Part shown: piece after piece, positions 1-12,900 of the stretch
How positions within the stretch are numbered: the stretch's first letter is position 1
Layout of the letters: every line of letters starts with the position of its first letter
NCBI RefSeq assembly: GCF_963855985.1
Contig: NC_087112.1
Coordinates: 4,032,501 to 4,096,500, forward strand
Direction: 5' to 3'
Source: Ostrinia nubilalis
Lineage: Eukaryota; Arthropoda; Insecta; Lepidoptera; Crambidae
Length of the DNA: 64,000 nt
Position numbers and translations under genes: made by a program
The notes under the pieces: model-generated
Seen by the model: the letters and a program-made list of their open reading frames with translations, nothing else
Database searches by the model: none
Told to the model about the DNA's origin: nothing

Positions 1-282
1 CTTTACTGACCTTCATTATTTCTTTTTCTACCTTATGGGATAATAAGCTTGGTAATAAAATATTTTATGGAACACTAGCAGCGTCTGACATGGCTCAATC
101 AGGTCAACGGTTTTACGTGCCTTTTAGGGCACAGAAGCTTCACGCTTTACTTTCTTAATGAAAATTCGCATCATCTTTGGTCCCTGATTCGAACGTTCGA
201 TGAATTGTATTAATGTTTTGTGATAGGCTAATGCATAGTGTGTTTCGGACAGATCGAATTTTTGCGGGGCACTGCAAACCGT

Positions 283-440
283 GCTGGAAGACGTAGCGTG
301 GGCAGGCCTCCTACTAGGTGGACCGACGATCTGGTAAAGGTCGCGGGAAGAGCCTAGATGCGGGCAGCGCAGGATCGCTCATTATGGAAAACCTTGAGGG
401 AGGCCTTTGTCCAACAGTGGAAGTCATTTGGCTGAAACGA
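283..440 (+). mobile_element. RTE-class LINE 3' end fragment
   Basis: Translates as [20 protein letters not shown] then, after an in-frame stop, MRAAQDRSLWKTLREAF. This is the C-terminal end of the endonuclease-reverse transcriptase ORF common in lepidopteran genomes. It is 5' truncated and dead. Confidence 0.8.
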
Positions 441-1149
441 ACGACTGCAAACCGTATGTTCGAGTGAATTTTTAGTATTAAAACCGTATAATACTATGTA
501 CTAATAAAAACTTGAGAAAGTGAGAAAGAGCCATAAGAGGGATTTTATAAAGGATCTTTTCAACTATTCAAAACTTGTATACCCTCAAAATTCAAGCAAG
601 GAGCTTTTCAAGCACGAGAAAAAGAAAATAGTTGAAGCTTCCATCAAGTTTTGCAGCGAAAATGTCGTCAGCACTGAAATTTAAAATATGAATGAGCTTA
701 ATTTAAATATTATTAAGGATCTGATGCGTGACATGCATACGCTTCATTATGCACCCCTAGATTATAGAGATAGGTAAGCAGACATGGTTTAGAATAATTT
801 ATGTCTTGGACTCTTCTTTTCTAGTCTTACGTAAATATTCTAAACTACCTAGGCTCCTAGGCAAAGTATATTAGAATACGTGAATGTGTAAATTCTGAAA
901 TCGATTCGCTCTTTCGTGTTTTCGCTGCGCAGTTACTTCGATAAGTGATGCGTATTTGAAATCGAATCTATCATGAGTATTACTTTATCCAGAGGGGTTG
1001 CCCAATCATGGCCAGTACGATAGGATAGGCTTGTCTTTTCATTATTCGATATACTTATTATCTATCGATAATCTATATACTTAGGTATAATAAATCTGTA
1101 GAGAGGTCAATTCTGTACATGAAATATATTTTCAAAATAACTATCAGGG

Positions 1150-1585
1150 GGTGATTTGTGATCGATACTGATGCCAAAAAGGCAATCAGTAAAATTTTGT
1201 CTGTCAGTCTGTCTGTCTGTATGTATGTACCTTATAGAAACAAAAACTACTCGACGGATTTTAACGAAACTTGGTACAATTATTCTTCATACTGATGGGC
1301 AGGTTATAGTATAGTTAGGAATTCCCACGGGAACGGGAATTAGCGGGAAAAACCTTTTGTATGAAAAATCTAAACCGCTTAAGTTAGACGCTTGAAATTT
1401 GGCATGCAGGTACCTTAGTAAACTTCAAGCTTAGTTACAACAGGATATTGTAAAATTCCTTCGGTAACGGGAGTTAGCGGGAAAAAACATTTGTATGAAA
1501 AAATCTAAACCGCGTAAGATAGATGAAGGGGGTAAAACGGGATCCACGCGTACGAAGTCGCGGGCGGCCGCTAGTGTCTCAATAA
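1150..1585 (-). mobile_element. Helitron-like/Lep1-type repeat
   Basis: It contains gtctgtctgtctgtatgtat, two internal near-repeats ending ggaattagcgggaaaaa and ggagttagcgggaaaaaa, and finishes cgaagtcgcgggcggccgct agt. The last part is the reverse complement of the actagc-ttttgcccgcgacttcg terminus typical of this class. Confidence 0.6.
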
Positions 1586-2224
1586 GATGGTTAAAGCCGT
1601 GATATAAGTACCTATTGGTCGATATATCTTAAACATTTTTCCTGTCCCTAGGTTGTCTGGAAGATACCATTTCCTAGCGATAAGACTGTCTAAATTGTAC
1701 CATTTCAATTATTCCTAACCTACTTACATTGGTTTTACCGATAAATACAAACTTCCACAATACACTGACTTCCTAATTAACATTTGAAATGCAACTGTAC
1801 AATGCACGAGCGAGGTTCCAGAATACAAATGGGAAAGATGTAGAGTTACAGCTGAAGCGTGTGTGTGTTGTAGGAGTACTAAAGTCTACACTTCTTGAAC
1901 AATGGTCAAACTGGATTAAAGTTAATGTTAGTTTATGCCTGTTAGCTAAAGTTTCCAGAACGGTACTGTTAGGAACCGATAGGTGGACCAACCTCTTTTT
2001 GATATTGTTTATGTTTTTATTTATTTTTTTACTCTTTTTGATACCTTTTGTTTTTTAGTTTTGAAGGATATAAAATATATGTTTTTGATAGCCGTCGGGG
2101 CATATATTGCAGAAATACACCTTTATTTTGAACCGAAGGTATTTTTTATTTCCGCACGCCCAAGCGGCTGTCTGCTACAGGTACAGTTCTGAAAACGATT
2201 ATAAATTAACTAGATAAGATTATA

Positions 2225-2338
2225 GGATTGAACTGGACGCAGGCCGCTACCAATAGATCAACATGAAAATCATTGGGGAAGGCCTATGTTCAGCAGTGGA
2301 CGTCCTGTGGCTGAAATAATGATGATGATGATGATAGG
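2225..2338 (+). mobile_element. LINE 3' tail with (ATG)n
   Basis: Sequence aatcattggggaaggcctat, then cagcagtggacgtcctgtgg, ending in atgatgatgatgatg. This is the 3' tail of the RTE family seen at 16090 and 27425. Confidence 0.75.
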
Positions 2339-2715
2339 ATTGAAATTTGGGGGAAAAGAACGATAGTTTCATTGTTAGTAGGCATAACATTTACTTACAT
2401 ACGATTATATCTAATTTATGTTCCTATCTAAGCACAATAGCATAAATACATTAACTAGTATGATTAAGACCATATTAATTAGGTACCATCACCAACAACT
2501 ATAATCACATACTCAAACATTGATTATACTAACTTATCAAGCTCAATAATACGTATGAACGGAATTAAATTGACCCTTCACAACTCATATATCCTCAACT
2601 ACGTCATAATGACATTTATCGACATGAAAACCCCATAGATCTGAGTGATAGCGCCCCCTATGGCTCCAGATTGCGTTTTATAATAACACCCAGGTTATTA
2701 CAGCAAGTATAGGTA

Positions 2716-3131
2716 CAGTCAGCGTCAAATAGTTCGTGACACCCAAAGTAGCCAAAAAGTTGACAACCAATAGGCTAGTTTCCTAAAAAAAATTATTTAT
2801 TTCGTCCGTAAATTTTAATATAAAAAAATATTGGACACGTATACATATTTTTAATTATCAATCAAACACATAAGTTCAAAGTTATGGTGCGTTGAAGTTC
2901 CACGCGACGTCACAAAGTGCTGCAATTTTAAGCACTCATTGACGTCACGGACCTCTTCTTTTGAACTTTGGCGCGCTGTATCTCTTTGAATTTTCATTAG
3001 TTTGAAAAAGTGAAAAATAGGTGTCGAGTATTTAATTTTTTTGATTAGTTAACTGACGGACTAATTAAAACAAAGACGTGTTGCGAAGTTTTTGGCCACT
3101 TTGGGTGTCACGAACTATTTGACGCTGACTG
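2716..3131. mobile_element. MITE with about 48-bp inverted ends, TA target site
   Basis: The ends cagtcagcgtcaaatagttc and gaactatttgacgctgactg are inverted copies that continue inward past gtgacacccaaagt. TA lies on each side (2714 and 3132), as in Tc1/mariner-type elements. There is no internal ORF. A second copy is at 7785-8117. Confidence 0.85.
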
Positions 3132-4165
3132 TACCATAGGCCGTATTTCCCGGCAGTCGAGGGGTTAAATCCTTCCCCTCTAGAGTTCTGGGAAAGTGTC
3201 ATTATATTAATAAATTATTTATGAAATGACGAGTATTTTCGCGAAATTATTGGTTGTGACTAAACTTGCATTTTAGGGAATGAAAGTACTTCTTATTTGA
3301 TTTAGGGCTGATTTTTAAATCCTCTGATATCTTTTATCTGAAGAAACCTTGTCATTTTGACATATTTCCCATACTGAAACTGTCAATGTGCCAAACTTAT
3401 TCTTCAGTTAAAAGTTATCTCACGATTGAAAAATCAGCCCTTAATGTATTCTTCTTCATTTCTTTTTTCAGGGATAAAGATAAATTGGTCCTCGAAAAAG
3501 TTCTTAAAGTTCGTATTACCAATCCATTTGCCAATAATAATTTTTATTTGTGAAAAAGTTATTTAAAACGGAATATATTTTCATTAATAAACCACACGAT
3601 TTTCCGACGGATATACGGGTTTAATTGAATGGCATAGACAATACAAATGGGCCAAGGACAAACCCCCCATTCCCGGGTGAAGGCCAGAGGAACCTCGGGT
3701 ACTGTTGTATGTTGCCAAAAACAATAGAAAGTTTCCACGAAAATACCACTTTATGGAATTTATGTCGTTCAGGGAATATTTTTAAAACTTCCAGGAATAT
3801 CAAAGCTGTTTGTTGAAAATAAATGGATACTTATGCTTTCAAAATAAAAAGGTTATTTCTAACTCAATTTATTTAGTTTTATTTAATTTTTTAGCGTTAA
3901 GAGTTGCGTCTCAAATTCACCTATTTCTTAAAAAGATTTAAAATCTGATTGGAATTAATAATGAGGCTCAAAAAGATGAAAGTTGTTGCACCATTTATTG
4001 GTGCAATACGAAGTTTTTTTTTCTCACTTTAACATCAAGATATTTTAATCTTACTAGTTAGTAGTTATGGCCACTTTTAAAATAATCCCATAACGTTTCA
4101 AATTTCTGATAGTGTACCTGTTTATGATAGCCTACCTAAGTCCATCAAGCATCTCCAATCAAAAC

Positions 4166-4340
4166 CTATTTTTACCCTTTCATCGGTTCTGCGATAGCTA
4201 TGTCGAGTCTATTGTCAATTACCAGCCTATTTTAGCTTTGTTTTCTCGATTAGAGCTAATCGAGTCGTAGTCTCTAATCGGGAACCTATTCACAACTTCC
4301 ATCGGTTCTGCGATATAATGGCTGATCTATTGTCTCTTTA
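4166..4340. repeat. Direct repeat around 'catcggttctgcgat'
   Basis: Two copies about 115 bp apart share aacctattn(10) ttccatcggttctgcgata and a following (g)tctattgtc. This looks like part of a dispersed repeat. Confidence 0.5.
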
Positions 4341-4671
4341 GCTTCTACCTGAGTTTACTCGTATACCTATATCGATTAGAAAGTCCTTGAAACGATCAGC
4401 TCTCCCGGGCGAGCGAGGCCTTTGGGGAAAACGTCCCTGGCATATTTATGGAACGGACCATTTTGACGTCCTCTAAAATACATTTATGTCTGGAGACAGA
4501 GAAAATATTTATAAAATTATTATTTTAAATTTTACATGTGTAGATTATTTCAAAATTAAAATCAAAATCAAAAGTTCGCGCCTCCATATTCTTAGAAAAA
4601 TCCTATATAAGAAAGTCACAATGCCTATCTCATACTCAAATGTCTCGTACCTACATGCAATGCGTACATCT

Positions 4672-5015
4672 AACCGCCTCTGTGGTATAGTGGTAAGACC
4701 ACCTGCTTCAGACGCAGAGGTCCCGGGTTCGATTCACAGTGGGGGCAGATTTTTCTGTTCAGTTTGGTTGGTGGTAGGGCTTGTTCTAAGTCCGCCTGGC
4801 TGGCTAGCTACCACCATCTTACCTAAGTCTGTCGCCATAACAACAATGTTAACAGCATTGTTGTGTTTCGGCAGTTAGAGGTAAGATAGCCAGTTCCTCC
4901 GTGCTTGAGGATTCCGGGTGAAGCTCGCTTCCACTTTCGGCCTGATCGTCACTTACTATCAGGTGAGATACAGGCCAAGAGCTTCCTTGTTGTGGATAAA
5001 AAAATATATTTAAAT
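4672..5015 (+). mobile_element. tRNA-derived SINE
   Basis: A degenerate tRNA head begins gcctctgtggtatagtggta (A box) and includes ggttcgattc (B box). The acceptor arms pair with many G-T wobbles and the T stem is mismatched. The body contains a hairpin around cctgatcgtcacttactatc aggtgagatacagg and ends in ggataaaaaaatat. The head is a relic, not a working tRNA. Confidence 0.75.
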
Positions 5016-6072
5016 CTAGGTCTACTTCATCACACTCATAAAATTCTATCTATTCCATTTTTTACCAAATTTTAACGAGAAACCACCTTTCTTAGAAACC
5101 ACATAAGAAATAATAACCAAGGTTATTCCAAGCTAAGTACCGTTGGCAGAATGTTTTCCTACGCCTCGTTTGTCAAGTACGGCGCACAAAAGCAGGCTAG
5201 ACGCGTCGAGGGCTGTTTTGTTTGTTATGCTAACGGTACTCTGTATTCTGTAACTACACGAGCTCTATAGGAACTGCTAAGAATCAACATTTGCAATGGT
5301 TGTGGTGCAGGGCTACTTTATCCATTTTTGGTCTAGTATTTTACTATGAAATAGATCTTAAAGAAATTTTGTTCTGCCTTTGGCATTTATGGATATCTTT
5401 AACTTCTTTTTCGGCTAAACTATAAGTTTTTTTTTATTTAATGATACTAAACTTCTGCACATACTCGTACATATAAAATACATAATGCACTGTGGCGGAC
5501 TTAATGCCGGTCTTAATTATGTAGGGTAGAAGTACCGGTTTTGGTCATCTTTATAACATTGCCAAAAAAGGTAGTAAAAATCTTCATTATAGCTTTTTTT
5601 TAGTAACTTAATAATTTATTTCTTTCTAACTTTATTAATTCCAACAAAATTGTGATCGTTTGTTCTAATCCTGCCAATTTCTTGTATTTTTCTTTAAAAG
5701 TTGTGCTTAGATTGCGGCGTCATTAGCTTTTATTGTTTCATAGTACTTTATAGCTCCAATTCAATACAGTTGCTAACTTACATTGTACAGCAGTACAGAC
5801 GACACGGTGGTTTCTTATATCCTTAGTAATAGAGGCGATTTTTCAACAAAATTGTACTTTAATGTGCTGTCGCCTGTAACAGTTATAAAAATGGCGTGTT
5901 CTTTGCGAATAATAAACGACATTTGCCAAGTTTTAGCCGCTTTTGTCTTCAATATCGCAAACTTTACTCATAAAAGGCAATTTGATAGAAAATTACGTAA
6001 AAATGTACCTACCACGTCGACAGTAATAAATGAAAATTGGTTCTAGGAAACCTAACAAAAAATATTAGTATA

Positions 6073-6281
6073 CTAGCTTTTGCCCGCGGCTTCACCCGCG
6101 TGAAATTTAGTTTGTCACAGATCGTCACAAATTATAGTCTATATGTTATTCTGGGTTATATAGAATAATACTGTAAAGTTTCATCAAAATCTGTTCAGTG
6201 GTTTTTGCGTGAAAGAGTAACAAACATGTTAACATCCAGACATCCATACAAACTTTCGCATTTATAATATTAGTAAGATAA
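6073..6281 (+). mobile_element. Lep1-type (Helitron-like) element
   Basis: It begins actagcttttgcccgcggct, contains gtttcatcaaaatctgttca and ends cgcatttataatattagtaa gat. This is the family described from Lepidoptera as Lep1. A shorter copy is at 62975-63152. Confidence 0.8.
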
Positions 6282-7784
6282 GACGAGTACTTCACATACC
6301 TTGTGTATGATAAAGATTGCAATAAATAATGTGGAAAATTTTAGATGGGTTATCAATAATGAAAAGCTCTAGAAACATCGGAAATATATCTACTATCTGC
6401 GAATCCTTTAAAAAAAATCCAAGGACCTTCAAAAAATCTTACTCAACCTGTAATGTAGGACAATGCAAGCGTGACAATTTTAGTCTCACAAAGGTGTCAC
6501 ACCCTCCCGAGGACCCTTAAGTGGCCCACTACTTCAGTTTCCAAGTCACTGATCAGCCCTCGATGACGTCACAATGACGTAGCGGTATCGGTGCCAGGGG
6601 TGCACATCGATCCACCCGGCTTAGATGGATTGATAAGTAAACGCAGGGGTGAATAAAGTGTAGTGAGGATTGATTTGTTGGGCAGTTTGTGAGGATAGTT
6701 TGTTTGGAGAAAAACAATCGATAGCTGCTGGCTATAGATCCAGCACAAAATGTTTACTATACGTTCGCACAACAGCTTCAGTAGCCGATTTGAATCTTAT
6801 TGGAGCCAAATTGGTGTTGAAATTATAGGACGTTCGTGTTTTTTAAAAAAAATTCGCTTAAATCTTTAATAGGTATAAAATTCTCGTGTTTGTAACAAAA
6901 CTCCTCCAAAACAGCTTTTTGTAAATCCAAATTTTGTATACCTATCCAGTAGGTCTGAGACTAGGACGTAAACTGTTTATCTTACCCCTAGTAAAGGTAA
7001 TAAGGGTTTTTCACGTGTACGTATTTGCTGCAGATACAGTTAGTAATATTATAAAATTAAAAACCTAGCTATTGATTGTTATAAAATACGAAAATTACAA
7101 CAAAAATTTGGTTACTGAACTGGTCGCTTTCAATTATTTATTTTTTAATATTTAAGAAAACCATCCATCATCAAAATAATGTCAGTTTTAATTACTAATT
7201 TAAAACCCACACCATTCTAACATTCCTTTAAAAGACAACCAACAAAGAATAACTTAGCAGAGCTATTCTTTCTAACTTTTTACTTTGCCTAACAAAACCT
7301 GGGCTGCATACAAATCACTGACACCCCTTAGAGGGCGCCACCCTCTCATGGGGTGAAGCGCCGGCCTGTCTACCCCACTGCCCCCACTGCAACTGCAGGA
7401 CAGCAAATGACATTAAAATGTTTATATTCCACAAAAAAACATCAAAGCAATATTTTATGGTTTAGTGACACAATAAAAAAAAACGAAACAGAAAAAAAAA
7501 AACAACAAAAAACACATTTATGTAGGTACTGTAACAAAAAAGGTAAAGGTAATTTAATTTACCACTTTCGTCATCGTTCTATCTTTAGAAAGGCTCTATA
7601 AATAGCTAATTTTTAGGGTTTCGTGGTTCGTAATAAACATATTATATTAATACCACTTTAAGGTTTAGAAATCTTTATAAATAGCTCTTAAGGTTTCCTT
7701 TAGAAAGCTCATTTCTATAAAACCGCATTTATAAATATCTTTGCGGTTACGCATAACTTATTGTGAAAGTACAAAATTGTAGTA

Positions 7785-8117
7785 CAGTCAGCATTAAATA
7801 GTTGGTGACACCCAAAGTAGTCAAAAAGTTCGCAACACGTCTTTTTTACATTGAAATAAAATACTGGTTTGTCAACTTTTTGGCCACTTAGTCTGTTCGT
7901 GTCAGCCAAATGACGTCCACTGCTGGACAAATGCCTCCCTAAGGATTTCCATAGCGACTGGTCCTGCGCTACCCGCATCCAGGCTCTTCCCGCGACCTTC
8001 ACCAGATCGTCGGTCCACTTTGGGAGGCCTGTCTTCCGGAGCGTAGTCGCCACTCGAGAACTTTTCTGCCTCAACTACCTTCCACTTTGAGGGTCACGAA
8101 CTATTTGACTCTGACTG
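7785..8117. mobile_element. Second copy of the 2716 MITE, split by a LINE tail
   Basis: The left end cagtcagcattaaatagttg and right end gaactatttgactctgactg match the MITE at 2716. The inner half is replaced by LINE sequence at about 7905-8080. The target site is TA on the left and TG on the right. Confidence 0.75.
7905..8080 (-). mobile_element. RTE-class LINE 3' end inserted in the MITE
   Basis: Minus-strand translation reads LPKWTDDLVKVAGRAWMRVA then QDQSLWKSLG, the C-terminus of the same LINE family as 283-440. It lies inside the MITE at 7785-8117, so it inserted later. Confidence 0.8.
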
Positions 8118-8284
8118 TGCCTGAGATTTCGTTTTATGGATTCAGCAGAGTGGAAGTCCTAAAAGGGGAAGGGCTTATGTGAGCTAGACTGTAAACCACT
8201 TGAATAGGTTCATTAAAAACATTCAGTTCATTGCCGACTACCCCTGTGGGTCTAATTGGTAGCCTTTGTTTTAGCTACATAAGT

Positions 8285-8470
8285 AGGTAAATACAGGGTG
8301 TTAAGTTAAGGGTTAATACTTCAAGAGGTAGCTCTTAAATTAAAAAGGAAGATTTACAATAAACTTAAAAGACATAAGTAGGTATATACAGGGTGTTAAG
8401 TTGAGGGTAAATACTTCATGAGGTAGCCCTTAAAATTAAAAAAAGATACAATAAACTTAGAGGAGACTTC
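8285..8470. repeat. Tandem direct repeat, unit about 100 bp
   Basis: The unit tacagggtgttaagtt through aggtagctcttaaa to acaataaactta occurs twice in a row with a few differences. The cagggtgtta motif resembles the termini of the MITE at 22347. Confidence 0.75.
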
Positions 8471-8483
8471 TTAAGTGTCTTAT

Positions 8484-8599
8484 CCCCGTTTTCACCATCA
8501 ATCCCTAATTTTTAAGTGACTCCTATGAAAACAAAGTTCCTGGTATGTGTTACCATAGGGGTTACTTAAAAATCAGGAATTGATGGTAAAAACGGGCAT
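8484..8599. repeat. Inverted repeat, about 45-bp arms
   Basis: ccccgttttcaccatcaatc on the left pairs with gaattgatggtaaaaacggg on the right, continuing inward through tttttaagt/acttaaaaa to cctatg/catagg. The form is that of a small MITE. Confidence 0.7.
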
Positions 8600-9144
8600 T
8601 ATTATAGCGAAATAAAGATTTTTTAAATTATCATGAAAATCGGTCATTGGATTGATAGGCAGATGACGATGCCCTAAAAGCATCGAAAAATAATAAATAA
8701 AAATATTTTGTTTATTAAGCATTTAGAAATTCTCATTAATTGCCGAAACATTTTTCCACAGAAAAAGTCAGATAGAAGTATAGGTACTTGATTAGGAAGT
8801 AATTATTCCTGCATTTACTCTAAAAAATTTAAATAACTTGAAAAAATCGCATTACCTAAGGTAGAAATCGAATCAAAATTTCATCTTGTCTTTTGGAGTG
8901 AATATGCTCTAGTTACAACTTCTAATCGTAAAAATGACATTACTGAAAGTATTGCATTATAAAGGACCGTTTGCACGACCCTATCCTGTCTCATGGGGAT
9001 GATGTTACGAATGTCTGCTAGGGTTGTCACATTCAGATACATAAATGAGAATACAAAGAGATAATAATAATAAAAACACTTTCTAGTACACCACACACAG
9101 AACAAGAACAAAAAAAAAATACACAGGGTAGGATACACAATTTA

Positions 9145-9336
9145 AGGCCTATTCAGACCTAAGCGGTATTCGCTACCGTCTGCGGCAGAGAAAACCCAGT
9201 GGGTATGCGGTAATAATACTGTTCAGACCTAAGCGGTATTTCCGCGGTACTTGATACTAAATACCTGAGCGAAACCCGCGCGGTATGTACCTCTACCCAC
9301 AGCGGCAGCGAATATCGCTCAGGTTTGAATAGGCCT
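9145..9336. mobile_element. 192-bp MITE with TTA flanks
   Basis: The ends aggcctattcagacctaagc and the reverse complement aggcctattcaaacctgagc are inverted copies that run inward past cggcagcg. TTA lies immediately outside both ends (9142 and 9337), as in PIF/Harbinger-type elements. Confidence 0.75.
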
Positions 9337-9817
9337 TTAGGCGGTCTTATCGCGATAATAGAATTTTTATTTGTAAGTTATAGGTATGATATAAAACTCA
9401 GTAGGTAAGCTAACTTGTAGAATTATGAAGCCCTTATTTTTTATATATTATTTTTCTGCTACACAGTTTGACAGCCCTAACTCTCCCTTAAAAACCTTTT
9501 GCCTTAACACCTGTAATAACCACAAATAGTCCAGATAATATCCAGGTGCTTATGGAATATGTACTATATTCTTCCTTACTTTTATGTGCTCATGAAGATT
9601 ACCTATGTTGTAAACATTATACCTAGTTTTCATGGAAACAATTGTATCCTTATGTTTGGCATAAGGATAATTTAGCGATTTAAGACAGTAAGCCTTTTGT
9701 TATTTTAATTTCGTTTGTCTACAGACGGAAAATTTTGATCCTCATTATCAACCAAATAGTCTAGCAATTTAAGACCATAATCTCATAGTTTCAAGGTTGA
9801 ATTTCGTTTGTCCACAG

Positions 9818-9919
9818 GCGGATGCCAGCACGGCGTTTCTACGCGCCGCGCGCGCAGGCCAAATCGAGAAGATCATCAGCCTCCTCGAACAAGGAGTCGA
9901 CATCAACGTTAGCAATGCT
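9818..9919 (+). CDS. Ank2: Ank2 exon 1: start of ankyrin-repeat domain
   Basis: Acceptor tccacag, donor gtaagt, 34 codons, phase 0 at both ends. It begins [15 protein letters not shown], the conserved N-terminal cap of insect and vertebrate ankyrins. Only a few residues should precede it, so the missing start exon is probably short. Confidence 0.93.
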
Positions 9920-12900
9920 GTAAGTATTTTTTATTCTTTATTTTACTTGGCCTATGCCCAAATAATATAAATAAGTATTTGTTTGTTAGAAGAACTAAGT
10001 ATACTTAGGCTGAGTTGCACCACCAAACTTTAACGGTCACTATAACAATAATCGGTACTTTTTGTATTGAGTTTGACAGTTCTTAATGTTTGTTAGGATG
10101 GTGCAATCCAGCCTTAGCGTCTTAACCCATATGGAGCTCTCTCGCTCTATTTTAGAGCTTAAAGTGACTGAAGATCCAACTCTTAATAGGTACCTATTAT
10201 ACACACTCAACACAGACATTATTCACATTATAAAAGAAATATCAAAATTAATCACCAAAATACTCATGGAAACATAAATCAAAGTACAGAGTAGGTCATG
10301 TCTGTAGTAGTAAAAAATATGATTTGGTACCTTATTATAGATAGACTCATGTGTTGTCGACTAAACATTAATTTTAATGGGTTTTAAACGTTTTATCGAC
10401 TTCGTCCATCTCCCTTCCGATCCCTGTCATAATAAAATTACGATGGTTTTAATTTGCATAAAGGTCCTTCAAAATATTCTAACCATTTCCATAATTACAA
10501 AATAACCCTTCAGTCCTGACCCAACATTCTGCCTTCACCGACTTGGTCAACGTCAAAATAATTAACATAATAAAAACCTTTATAACACAATCCACGTTAA
10601 TTTGCAAAAATTCCTTCCTACCCGCAAACGTCAGGCGTGTCACGCCAAATTGGGATCTGTGACTTAATAATAAAGTTGAATTTTCCGCGCGCGGTTTTCG
10701 GTCCTTCGTGCCGGATATAGAGCAAACCACGCCATTTCGGAGTCACGAATAAAGTAATAAGCCTGAGGGGTGGAGGTATAGGGTAGAACAAACATACATA
10801 CTTATATTTTAATGTTCTGTTGACATTCGAATTACTTGATTTTTCAGCTTTTTACATTACGTTTGTCGATTTATAAGTTCTGGCACGGATTGTTTCTACA
10901 AAACGTGCATTTTTGGAATGTAGTTTTTTCATGTTATCGATGCCTTTTTAAATAAGTAACATAATGACTGTTCAAGTCCTATTAAATAGTGTTTGATATA
11001 AAATATTATTGTCTATTGTCTTAAAGTACTGAATTGAATTGAAAAACTTATCACAAGTTTGAGACCTGAGGTTATGATGATGAATACAGAAAAACGTCTA
11101 AGCTGATACACAATCGCTATACAAGTGTACGCGGTCTTAACGCATACAAACTCAAGGACATTGGAACTCACGTCACATTGTACATCTAAATTATGACCTG
11201 ACCTTCCCTGTCACAACCTAAAAGGTCAGCTGTACAAGACATATTCCGTTACACATCTGCAGCGTTCAACTAACATTTACCCTGAAATACGAGAGCCAAG
11301 CAAATATTGAAACACTTGGCCTCCAGCCAAGGGGCATGGATTTTCAAACCATTAACCACTTGGCCTGCTCCTTTAGCCTTTGTGGAAGGCTTGGCAACAC
11401 TTGGCCGTTGGCAGGAACAGTGTGTTTTTGAGTTTATTTAATATGTGCCAGCGATAAATTTACGACGAAGGCTAGGTCAAGGCAATTTCTCATCGTTTTC
11501 CAAAAATTTTTTTTTTGGTTACATTTTGGTTTGGATTGGTGAAAGTCTCTGTGAAGAAAAATACGCTTTCCTTTATTCAATTAATTCTGCAATCATACTA
11601 TTCAACTATAATAATAGACTATAGGCTATTGCAAGGGCTGTGCGTCACAAAGCGGGTGAGATGGAGAGGACGCAAAAAATTACATAGTCCCAAGGGCAGT
11701 AAAAAAAGTTTGGGGATCCCTGGGTTATTGACTGTATTATCCTCTTCCAGTAGAGCAAACTGCCTGGCTGATCTAATCTGATGATTATTTTACTCCTTTA
11801 TTTGATAAGAACTACAAAACTAACTCCTCTTGCTTTATTATCAACATCTTACAATAGTACTAAACAGACTCTTTTTCAGAATGGTTTAAACGCAATACAC
11901 CTGGCCTCGAAAGATGGTCACGTGGAAGTGGTCCGGGAGCTCCTGGACCGAGGGGCAGCCATTGATGCCGCCACCAAGAAGGGCAACACTGCCCTCCATA
12001 TCGCGTCGTTAGCTGGACAAGAAGCCGTTGTCAAGCTGCTCGTGCAGAATGGCGCTCAGGTAAGAAAACTAATAAGATACAGTTTTATAATGATCCTGGC
12101 CATACAGGAGTGATACATACTAAGATGTGGAACTGGTAATACAGCTGATGTAAATGGTGGAGACCTGAGGTAATAAAATAGTACAACTTAACCTTACTTG
12201 ACTTGCAGTAGTGGAAAAGAGATGGGACTAGTCCCGTTTATACCTAGCACCTCAAAACGAAAAATAGTACTTCAAACAGAATAAAAATATGATATTAACT
12301 TAGTAAATTAATTAGATTAACAAAATGTTTAGAACCATTTTTGCTAACCGTAAAGAAACATTTATAATAGACACAAATAAATTACTAACTTAACTTTTTA
12401 TCGACTCATACGTAATACATTTTTACACCATTGGTCTTATTATTGCACTCTTCCTAAGTAGGATTAATGATATACCCGATGAATCTGATTACAAACAAAT
12501 TGGACCAATAAATCAAAAGAAAACTGACTATTTAAAGTTCATTATCATTAATAAAACGTTGCTATGCAAGATACGGGTAAATGGGCATTTGAAGATTAAT
12601 GGGCAATAGAAGAAAGCGTTTATGGGATCCATAAATACTTTACGCCTTGATGATTGCGTATTATGATTACTTGTATCAATAAATATTATTATGTCCCATA
12701 AGATCACTTGCTTTATAACTAGGTGTGAAAACCATAAATTGTTGATATAGGAACATACCTAATTAATTTCTTTGTGTAAACGGGTTATCATCAACTGAGT
12801 AAGTACACATGAACTTTTTTTATATTTTTCAATTTTTTGCAATGTCCTGCAAAAAAAAAATCAAATGCCCTGCTCCTATAGTCTTATCGTGATGATATAA

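Larger units (their letters stand above)
1..9817. other. Non-coding flank or first intron of Ank2
   Basis: No open frame here has coding character or a family match. The DNA is AT-rich and holds the repeats listed separately. The missing first Ank2 exon may be hidden here as a short sequence, but I could not recognise it. Nothing is seen in 450-1140, 1590-2210, 3140-4140, 5020-6065 and 6290-7780 beyond simple AT-rich DNA. Confidence 0.6.

Noticed and set aside
4672..4743. Functional tRNA gene
   Set aside because: A and B boxes are present, but the T stem is mismatched, the acceptor stem is wobble-rich, and a SINE body with an A-rich tail follows.
4486..4878. 130-codon plus-strand frame as a gene
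   Set aside because: Most of it is SINE sequence; there is no homology or splice support.
5783..6046. 87-codon frame MYSSTDDTVVSYILSNRGDF
   Set aside because: No family resemblance. The actttaatgtgctgtcg motif in it recurs at 22725, suggesting a repeat.
1..9817. Initiator exon of Ank2
   Set aside because: Several ATG-plus-GT combinations exist, but none has recognisable sequence, so I did not choose one.
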